Part shown: positions 1-9,237 of the stretch, piece after piece
Numbering within the stretch: the first letter of the stretch is position 1
Layout: each line of letters starts with the position of its first letter
Source of the DNA: Paenibacillus ottowii
Lineage (GTDB): Bacteria > Bacillota > Bacilli > Paenibacillales > Paenibacillaceae
Length of the DNA stretch: 64,000 bases
Assembly: GCF_006874425.1 (NCBI RefSeq)
Contig: NZ_VIJZ01000003.1
Span: 558,001 to 622,000 of the forward strand
Direction of reading: 5' to 3'
Translations under genes and position numbers: made by a program
Notes under the pieces: generated by a model
The model's database searches: none
The model's input: the letters and a program-made list of their open reading frames with translations, nothing else
What the model was told of the DNA's origin: nothing

Positions 1-1
1 A

Positions 2-835
2 ATTGAGATTAAGGCCACAGGTGTAACCACAGCCACGATTGATCACTCTCTTATCCAGGTGCGGGAGGCGGACAAGCTGGCTCTGCTACAGGATCTGCTC
101 GTTGTTGAGAACCCTGACAGCTGCATCATTTTCTGCCGTACGCAGGAGCATGTAGATACACTATTCAGAGCATTGGCTGGCCTCGAATATCCATGTGATC
201 GCATTCATGGCGGCATGGAGCAGGATGAGCGATTTGAGGTAATGAACGCATTCAGAAGGGGACAATTCCGTTACTTAATCGCAACTGATGTAGCTGCTAG
301 AGGTATTGATATCACGAATATCACCCATGTCATCAACTACGATATTCCCCTTGAAAAGGAAAGCTATGTTCATCGTACAGGGCGCACAGGACGTGCTGGC
401 AAAACAGGGAAAGCCATTACTCTAATCACTCCTAAAGATAGTAAACGATTAGCTGATATCGAAGCATATATCGGATTTGCAATTCCGCAAGTAAAGGCCC
501 CCTCAGAAGAGGCTGTTGATCTACGCAGAAAAGATTTTGAGCGGAAACTACATGTGAAAACTGTACTCAAAAACGACAAACGCGAGCAATTAAACCAACA
601 GATTATGAAGCTCAATTTTAACGGCGGTAAGAAAAAGAAACTTAGAGCTGTCGACTTTGTGGGTACCATCGCTAAGCTTGACGGGGTAACGGCAGATGAT
701 ATCGGGATCATTACGATTCTGGATAATGTGACAGATGTTGAGATTCTGAATGGCAAGGGCCCACTGGTGCTTGAGATTATGAAGAATACAACCGTAAAGG
801 GCAAGCTGTTAAAGGTACGAAAAGGGCATAAGTAG
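2..835 (+). CDS. DEAD-box RNA helicase, DbpA/YxiN type (5' part outside window)
   Basis: Only the C-terminal part is present; the reading frame is open from base 2, so the start lies upstream. The first about 165 residues are the second RecA-like helicase domain: IIFCRT (motif IV region), DVAARGID (motif V) and [10 protein letters not shown] (motif VI) are visible. The last about 75 residues, from [10 protein letters not shown] to KVRKGHK, resemble the DbpA RNA-binding domain, which in this family targets helix 92 of 23S rRNA. The protein would act as an ATP-dependent RNA helicase in 50S assembly (family knowledge). dbpA/yxiN is the likely symbol, but the catalytic N-terminus cannot be checked here. 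Confidence 0.93.
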   Translation: MEIKATGVTTATIDHSLIQVREADKLALLQDLLVVENPDSCIIFCRTQEHVDTLFRALAGLEYPCDRIHGGMEQDERFEVMNAFRRGQFRYLIATDVAARGIDITNITHVINYDIPLEKESYVHRTGRTGRAGKTGKAITLITPKDSKRLADIEAYIGFAIPQVKAPSEEAVDLRRKDFERKLHVKTVLKNDKREQLNQQIMKLNFNGGKKKKLRAVDFVGTIAKLDGVTADDIGIITILDNVTDVEILNGKGPLVLEIMKNTTVKGKLLKVRKGHK

Positions 836-898
836 AAGGTACGCTGTATAAAAAAGAGTGAGGCAATCCCGTTCAGTACGGCCGATGGTTTTCGTAAG

Positions 899-1978
899 CT
901 ATACAGGCGGGATGGCCGAGTTCATCTCTTGCTCCTCTAATTCATCTTTCCATTTATCGATATTATTAATCATTTTGAATTTCTCTTTTAACTGAGTAAC
1001 ATCTTCAACTGGCACATAGCTGTCCAAGTTCATATGGAAGCCCAAAACATCCTGTTTGTGATCATACATCTCTTCTAGAACACCTATGATTGTGGAAAGT
1101 CTAGATTTAAAAGACAGCTTACAATCATCTTCGTCTTTGAGTATATATAGATTTTCTACCCCACTAAAAAAGGAGTTCCCTTCGAAATATAGCTTGTTAC
1201 AGGTCATATGGGCCTGCATTAATGGTTCGTATATTTGCCAATCTGCTTCTCGCATAGCGGTTCTGAGCGATATATGTGCTCCACTAATGTAATAATAATC
1301 TCGATAAAAGCACATTGAACAAGAGGCCTTCATTATTTTAATTTTTGAATCTACAGCAGGATACCCTAACACAAATCCTTCAGCTAATAGTTTCTTGGAG
1401 AAGTAATCCAACGATTTTACAAATAATTGGTACCCAAGCTCCTTACCTTCCTCATCGTCTTTATGACAGCAATAATGAATAATATCTTCTTTCACTTGTT
1501 TACTTTCATATTGATATCCCATTCCAGCCTCTAAATGATCAATATGAATTTCAACTCCTGCAAATAAGTCATTTAAACTTGTTATTCTGGAATGATTGCC
1601 TTTTAAATTTATATTCAAATCAGCAGTACATTCTCTATAGAGTATACAGGTGTCTTTGATATCCAGTTTAATGTCTTGTCTTTTCATAAAATCAATGATT
1701 CTCTTGAAATGTAAGTAATCATTCCCTATAAAAATTATTTTATTATATTGAATAGCTCCATCATCAGACTGATTAAAATGAACAGCAATACAAACGTCCT
1801 CATCATGTTCTATTAATCTTTTAATACTTTCAATAATCATATTTAGTAGCGCTTTTTCTTGAGGAAACGGCAACGTTAATCCCATGTGTTTCGATTCCAA
1901 GTTAGGCAGCAGATTTATTCGATTCTTAAGATGAAGCATCAGATTATCAAAATTATATTTCTTAGCATTTTCATTCAT
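899..1978 (-). CDS. Uncharacterised 359-aa cytoplasmic protein
   Basis: I do not recognise the family. The product has no signal peptide, no membrane segment and no enzyme motif I can name. It has mixed alpha/beta composition with Cys-rich spots (HYCCHKDD, SCSMCFYRD) and an acidic, Glu-rich C-terminus. It is AT-rich and stands alone between the helicase and the sigma factor locus; the start ATG follows an AGGAG-like run. The long, well-formed frame makes it very likely a real gene. Function unknown. Confidence 0.75.
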   Translation of the reverse strand: MNENAKKYNFDNLMLHLKNRINLLPNLESKHMGLTLPFPQEKALLNMIIESIKRLIEHDEDVCIAVHFNQSDDGAIQYNKIIFIGNDYLHFKRIIDFMKRQDIKLDIKDTCILYRECTADLNINLKGNHSRITSLNDLFAGVEIHIDHLEAGMGYQYESKQVKEDIIHYCCHKDDEEGKELGYQLFVKSLDYFSKKLLAEGFVLGYPAVDSKIKIMKASCSMCFYRDYYYISGAHISLRTAMREADWQIYEPLMQAHMTCNKLYFEGNSFFSGVENLYILKDEDDCKLSFKSRLSTIIGVLEEMYDHKQDVLGFHMNLDSYVPVEDVTQLKEKFKMINNIDKWKDELEEQEMNSAIPPV

Positions 1979-2246
1979 TAGAAACTGTGTCCTCTCCTAT
2001 TTATTTATGAAATGGGCCTACTATTACTGGAATATCTTAATTTCATTTTACCATCCCCTCACTTCCACAATATACCTTTAACTCTATAAAACTAACCACG
2101 TGGGTGATAATTGTTCTGCTTTATCGTATTCTCTTAAAGAGTTGATAGAACAATTAAAAAATTTTTAGACAAGGTGTCCCTTTCAGTCATCTTCATTTGT
2201 TATACAGATATAGTTTTCTTTTTGATCAGAGGGGGTGCCTACATCT

Positions 2247-2837
2247 TTGAATGAAGAAATCGAATACAGAATCAAACGAGTTCAAGCTGGCGAGATCCAG
2301 GATTACGCCTACATTGTAAAGGAGTATCAGCGTCAGATTTTTGTGTACTGCTGGAGGCTATTAGGAAATGAGCAAGAGGCCGAAGAGGCTGTGCAGGATA
2401 TTTTCGTCAATGCCTTTGAGAAAATCAGCAGGTACAAGCTGACAGTAGGCTTTTCCTCCTGGCTGTATAAACTGGCCTATCATCACTGCATGAACCTGAT
2501 TCGCAAGAAGAATCTACAGCGCAAATTTAAACTTACCCTGTTCACCTCAACTAACATGACTTCAGACAGTGCTGCGCAGGTTATGGAACGTCAGCTTTTC
2601 AGTGAACCGCTGAGCCGGGCGTTGGACCAACTGAGCGCGGAGGAGCGTAACCTACTGGTGCTGCGCATTTTTGAAGAGAGAACGTTTGGAGAAATCGGGG
2701 AAATCATTAACAAAAGCGAGGAAGCTATCAAGAAAAAATACGGCAGAACAAAAACAAAGCTCAAAAAAATAATGGAGCCCCTAAAGGAGGATCACAAATG
2801 CGTGAGTTACAAAACAGAACTCAAAAACAAAGCCTGA
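2247..2837 (+). CDS. ECF-type RNA polymerase sigma factor
   Basis: About 196 aa, typical length for an extracytoplasmic-function sigma-70 factor. Region 2 (EYQRQIFVYCWRLLGNEQEAEEAVQDIF) and region 4 (LSAEERNLLVLRIFEERTFGEIGEIINKSEEAIKKKYGRTK, a helix-turn-helix) are both recognisable. The frame is open from a GTG at 2235, but that codon lies inside the GAGGGGG ribosome binding site. TTG at 2247 sits 11 nt downstream of it and is the better start. The gene overlaps the next one by 40 nt, suggesting co-transcription with its membrane partner, probably an anti-sigma factor. The stimulus and target promoters are not visible. Confidence 0.9.
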   Translation: MNEEIEYRIKRVQAGEIQDYAYIVKEYQRQIFVYCWRLLGNEQEAEEAVQDIFVNAFEKISRYKLTVGFSSWLYKLAYHHCMNLIRKKNLQRKFKLTLFTSTNMTSDSAAQVMERQLFSEPLSRALDQLSAEERNLLVLRIFEERTFGEIGEIINKSEEAIKKKYGRTKTKLKKIMEPLKEDHKCVSYKTELKNKA

Positions 2838-3862
2838 AATACACCGATCTGCAAGACAGGGGATTCAAAAACATGGACAAGCTAACCGAGCCAGAGAATG
2901 CCTTAAAAATCCAGGCTTTTGACGTCTCTGACAAAGTAATGGAACAGGTCTACCAAAAGGCGACGCCCAAAAAGGGGAATATAGGAAAAATCCATTTCCA
3001 GCCTCGCATCACCGTCCCTATCATGATTTTGCTTTTTGTAGTAGGGGCCTCTGTGACCGGTTACGCAGCTTCACAATATCTTGAATTCCGCAACAGTAAG
3101 GGCGACGTTGTATTAAATACCGCCAAAACACCTGCCGAAACGGACGCCTCCAAAACGTATACCTCCACCTACGCACGGTGGAACGAAAAGGTGAAGAACC
3201 GTTTGCAACCAGGAGAGTATGCCGCTTATTACGTCAAGGACGATTCTATGAATCAAAACAACCTATCTAATCCGGTCCTGTTTGCGTACAAACCAGCTGA
3301 GCTTTCAAGCTTCAACAGCTTACAAGCTGAAATCAAGCGGACTGAGGCTCCATTATTCAGCACCCCCACTCGTCTACCAGATGGCTACAAGTTCAATTTC
3401 GGATACATATATCCAGTCGCGGCATATCCTGGGATGATGGATAAAAAGGAATATCGAGCTTTAACCGATAAACTGATGCAACAGGCCAAAGCTGCACCGA
3501 AGGGTGAAAATCTGTTTATTCAAAAGCTGAACTGGGACAAGGCAGACTCCTCCTTTGCCCGCTATGCGAGAGGCAACGACTATGTTAACATTACCGTCAG
3601 CAAATACACTCCTGAAGTCACGAAGACGACCATCATGCAAAATGAACAGGATTCGGCTGAGCAATTGACAATCAAAGGAACCAAGGTCTATTACATCAGG
3701 GCAAACGAAGCAAGCAAGCCCTTGGAAGCAGGAAAAAACCGACTGGGATGGCTTGATGAAAAAAGACATGTACACTACAACATATCCGATAACCAGGACA
3801 GCCCGCTGACTAGGGAAGATTTAGTTAGAATAGCTGAAGATTTGCTTAATGCTTCATCGTAA
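2798..3862 (+). CDS. Membrane-anchored putative anti-sigma/regulatory partner of the ECF factor
   Basis: 354 aa. An AAAGGAGG site lies just before ATG 2798, inside the 3' end of the sigma gene. Residues about 1-65 are cytoplasmic, one hydrophobic segment follows at about 68-92 (ITVPIMILLFVVGASVTGYA), and the remaining about 260 residues would be outside the membrane. This is the usual shape of an ECF anti-sigma factor (cytoplasmic sigma binding, extracellular sensing), but no zinc-binding HxxxCxxC motif is seen, so the role rests on operon context. The extracellular part carries no recognised enzyme motif. Confidence 0.72.
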   Translation: MRELQNRTQKQSLKYTDLQDRGFKNMDKLTEPENALKIQAFDVSDKVMEQVYQKATPKKGNIGKIHFQPRITVPIMILLFVVGASVTGYAASQYLEFRNSKGDVVLNTAKTPAETDASKTYTSTYARWNEKVKNRLQPGEYAAYYVKDDSMNQNNLSNPVLFAYKPAELSSFNSLQAEIKRTEAPLFSTPTRLPDGYKFNFGYIYPVAAYPGMMDKKEYRALTDKLMQQAKAAPKGENLFIQKLNWDKADSSFARYARGNDYVNITVSKYTPEVTKTTIMQNEQDSAEQLTIKGTKVYYIRANEASKPLEAGKNRLGWLDEKRHVHYNISDNQDSPLTREDLVRIAEDLLNASS

Positions 3863-3879
3863 TAGATGTCATAGAAAGG

Positions 3880-3921
3880 TTTTGAAGAGAGGCTATCCTG
3901 TACTAAGGACGGTCTCTCTTT
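3880..3921 (+). terminator. Rho-independent terminator after the sigma/anti-sigma operon
   Basis: Inverted repeat GAGAGGCTATCCT / AGGACGGTCTCTC with a six-base loop, ending in a short T-rich run. It is 20-60 nt after the stop of the anti-sigma-like gene. Confidence 0.7.
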
Positions 3922-3956
3922 GAACAATCGTTTTCGTACCTATTTCTCCCGTAGCA

Positions 3957-4532
3957 TCACTGGGTATACCACAATCTTTTAACTTCTATTAATTCTTGAC
4001 CGTTGAACTTCATTCTGTATATATCTGGTTTGGATGTGTGTAGTAGAAAATTCAAATCATACTGCTTGTCATAATACCCCATCATCAAAGTCATAACAGC
4101 TCCATGAGTGCCTAATGCAACTTTCCGTCCTTGATAGGTTTTTAACAATTCTTTTAGAACTGCTATGCTTCGGTTCTGACAAGCCGTATTAGACTCTCCC
4201 CCATCTAAAGCAAAGTCTGGATTAGAAAAAGACTTATCTAACAAAGGAAATAATTCCGCATCGGGCATTCGGTGGTCTTCATTCAAAAAGATCCTTTCTT
4301 TAAGATCCTCGAATACCAAAACTTCTTGTCCTGAACGCCGAGCCAGCTCTTGAATGGTCAGAATTGCTCGTTGATATGGACTCGAAACGAAAACCTCGAT
4401 CCCTTCTCCCTTCAATAATTCAGTTATTCGATAAGCATCTGATTTACCTTTATCCGTTAAACCTCTTGTTCTTTCATTTCCTTCCGTCTTTGGTGACTCG
4501 CCATGTCTCACCATATAAATGAAAGTTTCCAA
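3957..4532 (-). CDS. Histidine phosphatase superfamily protein (phosphoglycerate mutase-like)
   Basis: 191 aa. The RHGES motif near the N-terminus (MVRHGES, phosphohistidine loop) is diagnostic of the branch with mutases and broad phosphatases. FVSSPYQRAILT carries the second conserved Arg, and GTHGAVMT the second catalytic His. It starts with TTG at 4532, five bases after a clean AAGGAGG. A monomeric phosphatase of unknown substrate is the safe call. It appears monocistronic; the upstream 200 bp hold no clear gene. Confidence 0.9.
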   Translation of the reverse strand: METFIYMVRHGESPKTEGNERTRGLTDKGKSDAYRITELLKGEGIEVFVSSPYQRAILTIQELARRSGQEVLVFEDLKERIFLNEDHRMPDAELFPLLDKSFSNPDFALDGGESNTACQNRSIAVLKELLKTYQGRKVALGTHGAVMTLMMGYYDKQYDLNFLLHTSKPDIYRMKFNGQELIEVKRLWYTQ

Positions 4533-4751
4533 AATTGCCTCCTTAAAGAATAGAGTATTGTTTGCAGCTCCTTAAACCGCTCACTGGATACAATTTTAGA
4601 GCAAATCATTCTGCATGGCCAACCCAGCCTGATTCGCAATTGAGCTAACCGCCCCCTATAACTCATTACTTTATAATTTTCACCGCACTGACCGTAACAG
4701 TAACTTTTTAGTGGCATTCTGCACCATCACTTCAAGTCGGATGAATAGTCA

Positions 4752-5462
4752 TTACCACGGAAGCTGATCATCCATATAGTAGAATCCGCCTGTTGGACCC
4801 TCCTCAGGCAGGGTTGCCAGCCGGACCGCCGTTTTTGCTCCATCCTCCACCGACAGCTCCGCCTTTTCCCCGCCCATCTGCGTTTTGACTAAGCCAGGGT
4901 GTACGGAGTTGACCTTCAAATGCGTCCCACTGTTTTTTTGCGCCCAGTAGGCTGTCAGCATATTTAAAGCTGCTTTAGATGCCGCATAAGCCGGGGTAGC
5001 AAGCCGCTGCACCCGTTCATTGGTCAACTGAAACTGAATCGAGCCTATAGCGCTGCTTTGGTTGACGATTCTGCCTGCTTTGCTCTTTAACAGTAACGGC
5101 AACAATGCTTCTGTAATCAAATAGGGTGCGAACGTGTTCACCTCAAAAGTATCTCTGAAAGCATCCCCGTCATAACCCGCTTTTTCTGCCAAAATGCCCG
5201 CATTGTTAACCAATATGTCCAGCCTTCCGTAAGTATCTTCGATGAATTGGGCCAATTCCGCAATATGTGCCGAATTCGTCACCTCAAGCTTTACACCGAC
5301 TGCCTGAATGCCTTCTTGCAACAGTCCGGCGGCTGCTTCATCTGCTGCTGTTTTCGTGCGTGCAGCGACCAATACCGTTATCCCTTGCTGCCCCAGTTGT
5401 CTAGCAACCTCCAGTCCGATTCCTTTGCTTGCTCCGGTAATTAATGCGATTTTATTTGTCAT
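4752..5462 (-). CDS. Short-chain dehydrogenase/reductase (SDR)
   Basis: 236 aa, classical SDR length. The cofactor-binding TGASKGIG lies at residues 9-16, NNAG in the middle, and the catalytic Ser and YAASK (Tyr-x-x-x-Lys) follow. It is probably NADP(H)-dependent; the substrate is unknown. It lies 21 nt downstream of the quinone-reductase-like gene on the same strand and has its own GAGGAG site, so the two form an operon. Operators upstream of that pair suggest control by the adjacent TetR protein, perhaps in response to electrophiles or quinones (inference). Confidence 0.92.
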   Translation of the reverse strand: MTNKIALITGASKGIGLEVARQLGQQGITVLVAARTKTAADEAAAGLLQEGIQAVGVKLEVTNSAHIAELAQFIEDTYGRLDILVNNAGILAEKAGYDGDAFRDTFEVNTFAPYLITEALLPLLLKSKAGRIVNQSSAIGSIQFQLTNERVQRLATPAYAASKAALNMLTAYWAQKNSGTHLKVNSVHPGLVKTQMGGEKAELSVEDGAKTAVRLATLPEEGPTGGFYYMDDQLPW

Positions 5463-5483
5463 AATTCATTTTCTCCTCGATTT

Positions 5484-6044
5484 TTATTTATTGATTGTGA
5501 TCAAATCAGATGTTTGGATATGACGCACGGTCGCCAGATGCTGAACATATGCAGCCTGGCTCGCGGTAATCTGCTCATCCGTCACATGGTTCGCATTATG
5601 GATAGCAAAAGGCGGCAGATAGTGGGCACTCACATAGTTAGCCAGCGCCTCCATCGGCTTCGCGATATCCCGAATCGTGAACAGGTTGTAGCCGCCGGGC
5701 TGATACGAGGCGGCGGTTCCTGCTGTCGAGATGGCGATGCCGATTTCCTTACCTTTCAAATGCTCCCCGTCGGGACCAAACGCCCAGCCAAATGCCAACA
5801 CTTCATCGAACCACTGCTTCAACAAAGACGGCGTACTATACCAATAGAGCGGGTACTGGAAAATGATTCGATCATGGCTGTCCAGCAGAGCCTGTTCATG
5901 GGTAATATTAATCTGATGATCAGGATAGGCTTCATACAGCACATGTACGGTCGTTTCAGGCTGCTGCCTCATGGTTTCCGTCCAGGCCCGATTAACTCGG
6001 GAACTTTGCAAATCCGGGTGGGCAACGATGATTAATGTTTTCAT
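5484..6044 (-). CDS. NAD(P)H oxidoreductase, flavodoxin-like fold (MdaB/YwrO/KefF family)
   Basis: 186 aa. The start MKTLIIVAHPDLQSS and the central FQYPLYWYSTPSLLKQWFDEV match the flavodoxin-fold NAD(P)H:quinone oxidoreductases. STAGTAASYQPGG also fits the FMN/FAD pocket. It would reduce quinones by two electrons in the cytoplasm. It is first in a two-gene operon with the SDR, and a perfect 14-bp palindrome lies 33 nt before its start codon. Confidence 0.9.
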   Translation of the reverse strand: MKTLIIVAHPDLQSSRVNRAWTETMRQQPETTVHVLYEAYPDHQINITHEQALLDSHDRIIFQYPLYWYSTPSLLKQWFDEVLAFGWAFGPDGEHLKGKEIGIAISTAGTAASYQPGGYNLFTIRDIAKPMEALANYVSAHYLPPFAIHNANHVTDEQITASQAAYVQHLATVRHIQTSDLITINK

Positions 6045-6076
6045 ACTAACTCTCCTTTGTTATTTCAAAGTTTATG

Positions 6077-6090
6077 AGAACGATCGTTCT
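6077..6090. promoter_or_regulatory. TetR-family operator candidate 1 (upstream of quinone reductase)
   Basis: Perfect palindrome AGAACGATCGTTCT between the TetR gene and the start of the quinone-reductase gene. The same AACGATCGTT core recurs upstream of the regulator itself. Confidence 0.75.
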
Positions 6091-6124
6091 AAAATTATGA
6101 AAAAAATTTGTTTTCGGTTATCGT

Positions 6125-6703
6125 CTATGTCTCTAAAATGCGTAGATTTAACTCAGCAATCCGTTGCAGCTTTTCTTTTGGAACGGAAGTCCGCACCATA
6201 ACCCTAAGCCCCGCTAAGGCATTTTGCAGATACTCAGCCAACTCCTTCACTTCGTACTGCTGTGTAAATTCGCCGTTTTGCTGTCCCCACGTTACGATTT
6301 CTGCAAGCATTTTCTCCGATTTTGCAAAGGCCTTCGTCGCTATCTCGTCAATGTCCTCATCCCGAATCGCTAATTCAACAGCCGAATTCACGAACATGCA
6401 GCCAGGCGGTACGTCCTCTTCACCGTTAATGATGGAGTCAAAAATGAACTGAAGTGCCTGCTTAGCCGTCCGAGATTGCTTGATGCCTGCTGCCCACCTA
6501 CCGTTAATGCGCTCTCCGAATCGGTCCATCACTTTGAGGAACAAGGTGTGCTTGTCGGTAAAGGTATCATAGATACTTCTTCGATGAATCCCCATATGTT
6601 CAACAAGATCATTCATCGAGGTTTTCTCATACCCCTGCTCCCAGAACAGCTTCATGGCCTTTTCCAGAACAGCGTTTTCTTCAAATTCTTTGCTCCTGGC
6701 CAT
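6125..6703 (-). CDS. TetR/AcrR family transcriptional regulator
   Basis: 192 aa. N-terminal HTH: LEKAMKLFWEQGYEKTSMNDLVEHMGIHRRSIYDTF with the typical TetR turn and Phe/Thr at the end, followed by an all-helical ligand-binding domain. Palindromic sites occur both before its own start (6762-6771) and before the downstream reductase-SDR pair (6077-6090). This suggests autorepression and control of that operon. The ligand is unknown. Confidence 0.93.
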   Translation of the reverse strand: MARSKEFEENAVLEKAMKLFWEQGYEKTSMNDLVEHMGIHRRSIYDTFTDKHTLFLKVMDRFGERINGRWAAGIKQSRTAKQALQFIFDSIINGEEDVPPGCMFVNSAVELAIRDEDIDEIATKAFAKSEKMLAEIVTWGQQNGEFTQQYEVKELAEYLQNALAGLRVMVRTSVPKEKLQRIAELNLRILET

Positions 6704-6761
6704 TCTATCTACCCCCTGACCATTTGGAATATGTCTGGATTAAATGGATCGACCTTTTGGA

Positions 6762-6771
6762 AACGATCGTT
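6762..6771. promoter_or_regulatory. TetR-family operator candidate 2 (upstream of the tetR gene)
   Basis: AACGATCGTT, flanked so that 13 of 14 bases match the palindrome at 6077-6090. It lies 59 nt upstream of the regulator start, where a promoter would be expected. Confidence 0.7.
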
Positions 6772-6830
6772 CTATATTGGTCACCACATATGTTTTTCTT
6801 CTCTGTCTGGCTTTATCCTAACATATCGGG

Positions 6831-6840
6831 AACGATCGGT
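6831..6840. promoter_or_regulatory. Degenerate third operator-like site
   Basis: AACGATCGGT, one mismatch to the core of the two sites above, further upstream of the same regulator. Confidence 0.4.
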
Positions 6841-6953
6841 AAAGAATTATTTTTCTCTCTTTATTGCCCGTCCATAGTTACTATAATCACCATCGCACAC
6901 ACTAATAAACACCGAAGCATTACATAGGATTTGCACTCGAAGGCAAGCATATT

Positions 6954-6977
6954 AGCGGTGGGGAGATCCCCACCGCT
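6954..6977. terminator. Strong hairpin between tetR and mqo
   Basis: Perfect 11-bp inverted repeat AGCGGTGGGGA / TCCCCACCGCT with almost no loop. It lies about 100 nt after the mqo stop. No good T-run follows on either strand, so it may be a terminator or an mRNA-end-stabilising hairpin. The rest of 6704-7072 holds only the operators and no gene. Confidence 0.5.
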
Positions 6978-7072
6978 TCAGATTGTTACTTATGCGACTT
7001 GAATACGTATCGTAAGATTACTGTGCAATTTATTACAATAATTTGAATGATCGAGTTACTAGCCATGTAAAA

Positions 7073-8572
7073 TTAATGATGCAGCGGTTCTTTTTCGCCC
7101 AGACCCAGCACCTCTGTAGTGGTATTATAAATTTCTTGGTAAAGCTCTGGGTTTTCAGCTAGTGACAACCCATAAGAAGGGATCATCTCTTTTATTTTCG
7201 GTTCCCACTCTTCCATATGCTGTGGGAAGCATTTTTCTAATACTTCCAGCATAACGTGCACAGCAGTGGAAGCACCCGGAGAAGCACCGAGCAATGCAGC
7301 TACCGAGCCGTCAGCCGAACTCACCACTTCCGTACCAAATTGAAGGGTTCCTTTACCGCCCTCCGTATCTTTGATCACTTGCACACGTTGGCCGGCCACC
7401 ACGATCTCCCAGTCCTCGATTTTAGCGTTTGGAATAAACTCACGTAATTCTTCCAACCGTTTTTCATTCGATAGCATCACTTGCTGGATCAGGTATTTGG
7501 TCAATGCCATTTCTTTGGCCCCTGCCGCCAACATCGTGATGAGGTTATTGGGCTTTACGGAACCAATCAGGTCCAGGTTTGAACCCGTTTTCAAGAACTT
7601 TGGCGAAAAGCCGGCAAAAGGTCCAAACAGCAATGCTTTTTGGTTACCGATATATCTTGTATCCAGATGCGGAACAGACATGGGAGGAGCCCCAACCTTA
7701 GCTTTACCGTATACTTTCGCATGATGCTGGGCAACCAATTTAGGATTGTTACATACCATAAATAGCCCACTTACCGGGAAGCCTCCGATATATTTGGACT
7801 CAGGAATGCCTGTTTTTTGCAGTAAAGGCAGACTTCCACCCCCACCACCAATAAAGACAAATTTGGCATGATGATATTCAATTTTACCGTTATCCAGATT
7901 ATGCACTTTGACTTTCCACGAGCCATCGCTCGCACGTTTAATATCCTTTACACTATGCTTGTATCTAATCTCTACATTTTTACTTTTTAAATGGTCAAAC
8001 AATATGCGTGTTAAAGCACCAAAGTTAACATCTGTTCCAGAGTCAATTTTAGTGGCCGCGATCGGTTCATTCAATGTACGGCCTTCCATAATTAGCGGAA
8101 TCCATTCCTTCAGCTTTTCAGGGTCATCGGAGAATTCCATGCCTTGAAAAAGAGAAACACCTGAAAGCGCTTTAAAGCGTTTTTTTAAAAAAGATACGTT
8201 TTTTTCACCCATTACCAAACTCATATGGGGTATTGGCCTGATAAAGTCCTGTGGATTACGAATCAAATTACTGTTGACAAGAAAAGACCAAAACTGTCTT
8301 GAGAGCTGAAACTGTTCGTTGATATTAACCGCTTTACGAATATCTACAGATCCGTCCGCTTTTTCGGAAGTATAGTTCAGCTCGCATAGTGCAGCATGAC
8401 CCGTGCCTGCATTATTCCATTCGTTAGAGCTTTCTTCTCCTGCACTTGCCAGTTTCTCAAACACTTTAATTTCCCATTCCGGTGCTAACTCTTTCAGCAA
8501 TGATCCCAGAGTCGCGCTCATGACCCCGGCACCAATTAAGATAACGTCTGTATTTTTCTGAATACTATTCAT
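7073..8572 (-). CDS. mqo: Malate:quinone oxidoreductase
   Basis: 499 aa, the family length. The N-terminal dinucleotide-binding stretch [20 protein letters not shown] and the family signatures [15 protein letters not shown] and [12 protein letters not shown] are present. FAD-dependent membrane-associated oxidation of malate to oxaloacetate passes electrons to menaquinone (family knowledge). An AAGGAAGG site precedes the ATG. A terminator-like hairpin with a T6 tail lies in its leader about 30 nt before the start, suggesting transcription attenuation. Confidence 0.96.
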   Translation of the reverse strand: MNSIQKNTDVILIGAGVMSATLGSLLKELAPEWEIKVFEKLASAGEESSNEWNNAGTGHAALCELNYTSEKADGSVDIRKAVNINEQFQLSRQFWSFLVNSNLIRNPQDFIRPIPHMSLVMGEKNVSFLKKRFKALSGVSLFQGMEFSDDPEKLKEWIPLIMEGRTLNEPIAATKIDSGTDVNFGALTRILFDHLKSKNVEIRYKHSVKDIKRASDGSWKVKVHNLDNGKIEYHHAKFVFIGGGGGSLPLLQKTGIPESKYIGGFPVSGLFMVCNNPKLVAQHHAKVYGKAKVGAPPMSVPHLDTRYIGNQKALLFGPFAGFSPKFLKTGSNLDLIGSVKPNNLITMLAAGAKEMALTKYLIQQVMLSNEKRLEELREFIPNAKIEDWEIVVAGQRVQVIKDTEGGKGTLQFGTEVVSSADGSVAALLGASPGASTAVHVMLEVLEKCFPQHMEEWEPKIKEMIPSYGLSLAENPELYQEIYNTTTEVLGLGEKEPLHH

Positions 8573-8599
8573 AAAAACCTTCCTTATCTCTTATATTTG

Positions 8600-8624
8600 C
8601 AAAAAAGAGCAGGCCCTCCTGCTT
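8600..8624 (-). promoter_or_regulatory. Terminator-like hairpin in the mqo leader (candidate attenuator)
   Basis: On the minus strand, AGCAGG-AGGG-CCTGCT is followed by C and six T, the form of an intrinsic terminator, just upstream of the mqo ribosome binding site. An upstream CTTGCTT in the same leader can pair with AAGCAGG, which would open the terminator stem. Confidence 0.55.
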
Positions 8625-8675
8625 AACTGATTCAAGAAGCAAGGCTCCACTCAGGAACATACCTTTTCTATCTCC

Positions 8676-8681
8676 ATTATA
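8676..8681 (-). promoter_or_regulatory. Possible -10 box of mqo
   Basis: Minus-strand TATAAT about 100 nt before the mqo start. The -35 region is poor (TTTTTA), so this is only a candidate. It would give a leader of about 95 nt that includes the hairpin. Confidence 0.4.
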
Positions 8682-8699
8682 ACTTAAATATAATCATTT

Positions 8700-9237
8700 A
8701 AAAATTATATCTACTTTTATCTGATAATTATAAATCATTTCTGCTAAAAAGAGAGATTTTTCTTTGTGGAAATAAGAATTGAACTCCGTTTTTTATAAGA
8801 AACATAGCTGATTTTGTTACACCTGTGGATTACAGCTTCCCAATAATCAAATCAACAGTTTATGTATATGAATAAATTGAAATGGTTATGTAGGATTTCA
8901 AGAATAAACATGTGATTCATCTAGGGCCTGTACGCCAACTGTACAATACGTAGAAATCAAGTAAAATAAGAGACGAAGATACGAATTAACGGGTGAAGAA
9001 AGGAATATCCTTGGACCCCTGCTGCCCCCAGCCCGAAAATAATAAGGAGCACTTCCGCCCAAGGATTGACAAGCCATCGAACGCTCGCTTGGAGGATTAA
9101 CCACCAAATCCATGCCTTGGTGGAACGCTGGGCTATCCGCTATGTTTTATGCCTTTAAATATGAGGGAGCGAATTAATTTAAGAGGCAGAATCCGCGATG
9201 ATTCTGTCATCCTTGCAGAAATGGGGACTAAAGTGCT
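8700..9237. other. Intergenic stretch without a supported gene
   Basis: AT-rich at 8700-8920, then clearly more GC-rich at 8930-9180. A 71-codon minus-strand frame exists there but has no ribosome binding site or recognisable similarity. It may be a decayed gene; I cannot identify it. Confidence 0.4.

Noticed and set aside
4508..4717. 69-codon minus-strand frame upstream of the histidine phosphatase
   Set aside because: It overlaps the phosphatase start, has no ribosome binding site and no protein-like motifs. A GTTAGCTCA stretch looked like a tRNA D-arm but no anticodon or T-arm follows.
8898..9113. 71-codon minus-strand frame
   Set aside because: No start signal and no recognisable similarity; listed only as a GC-rich intergenic stretch.
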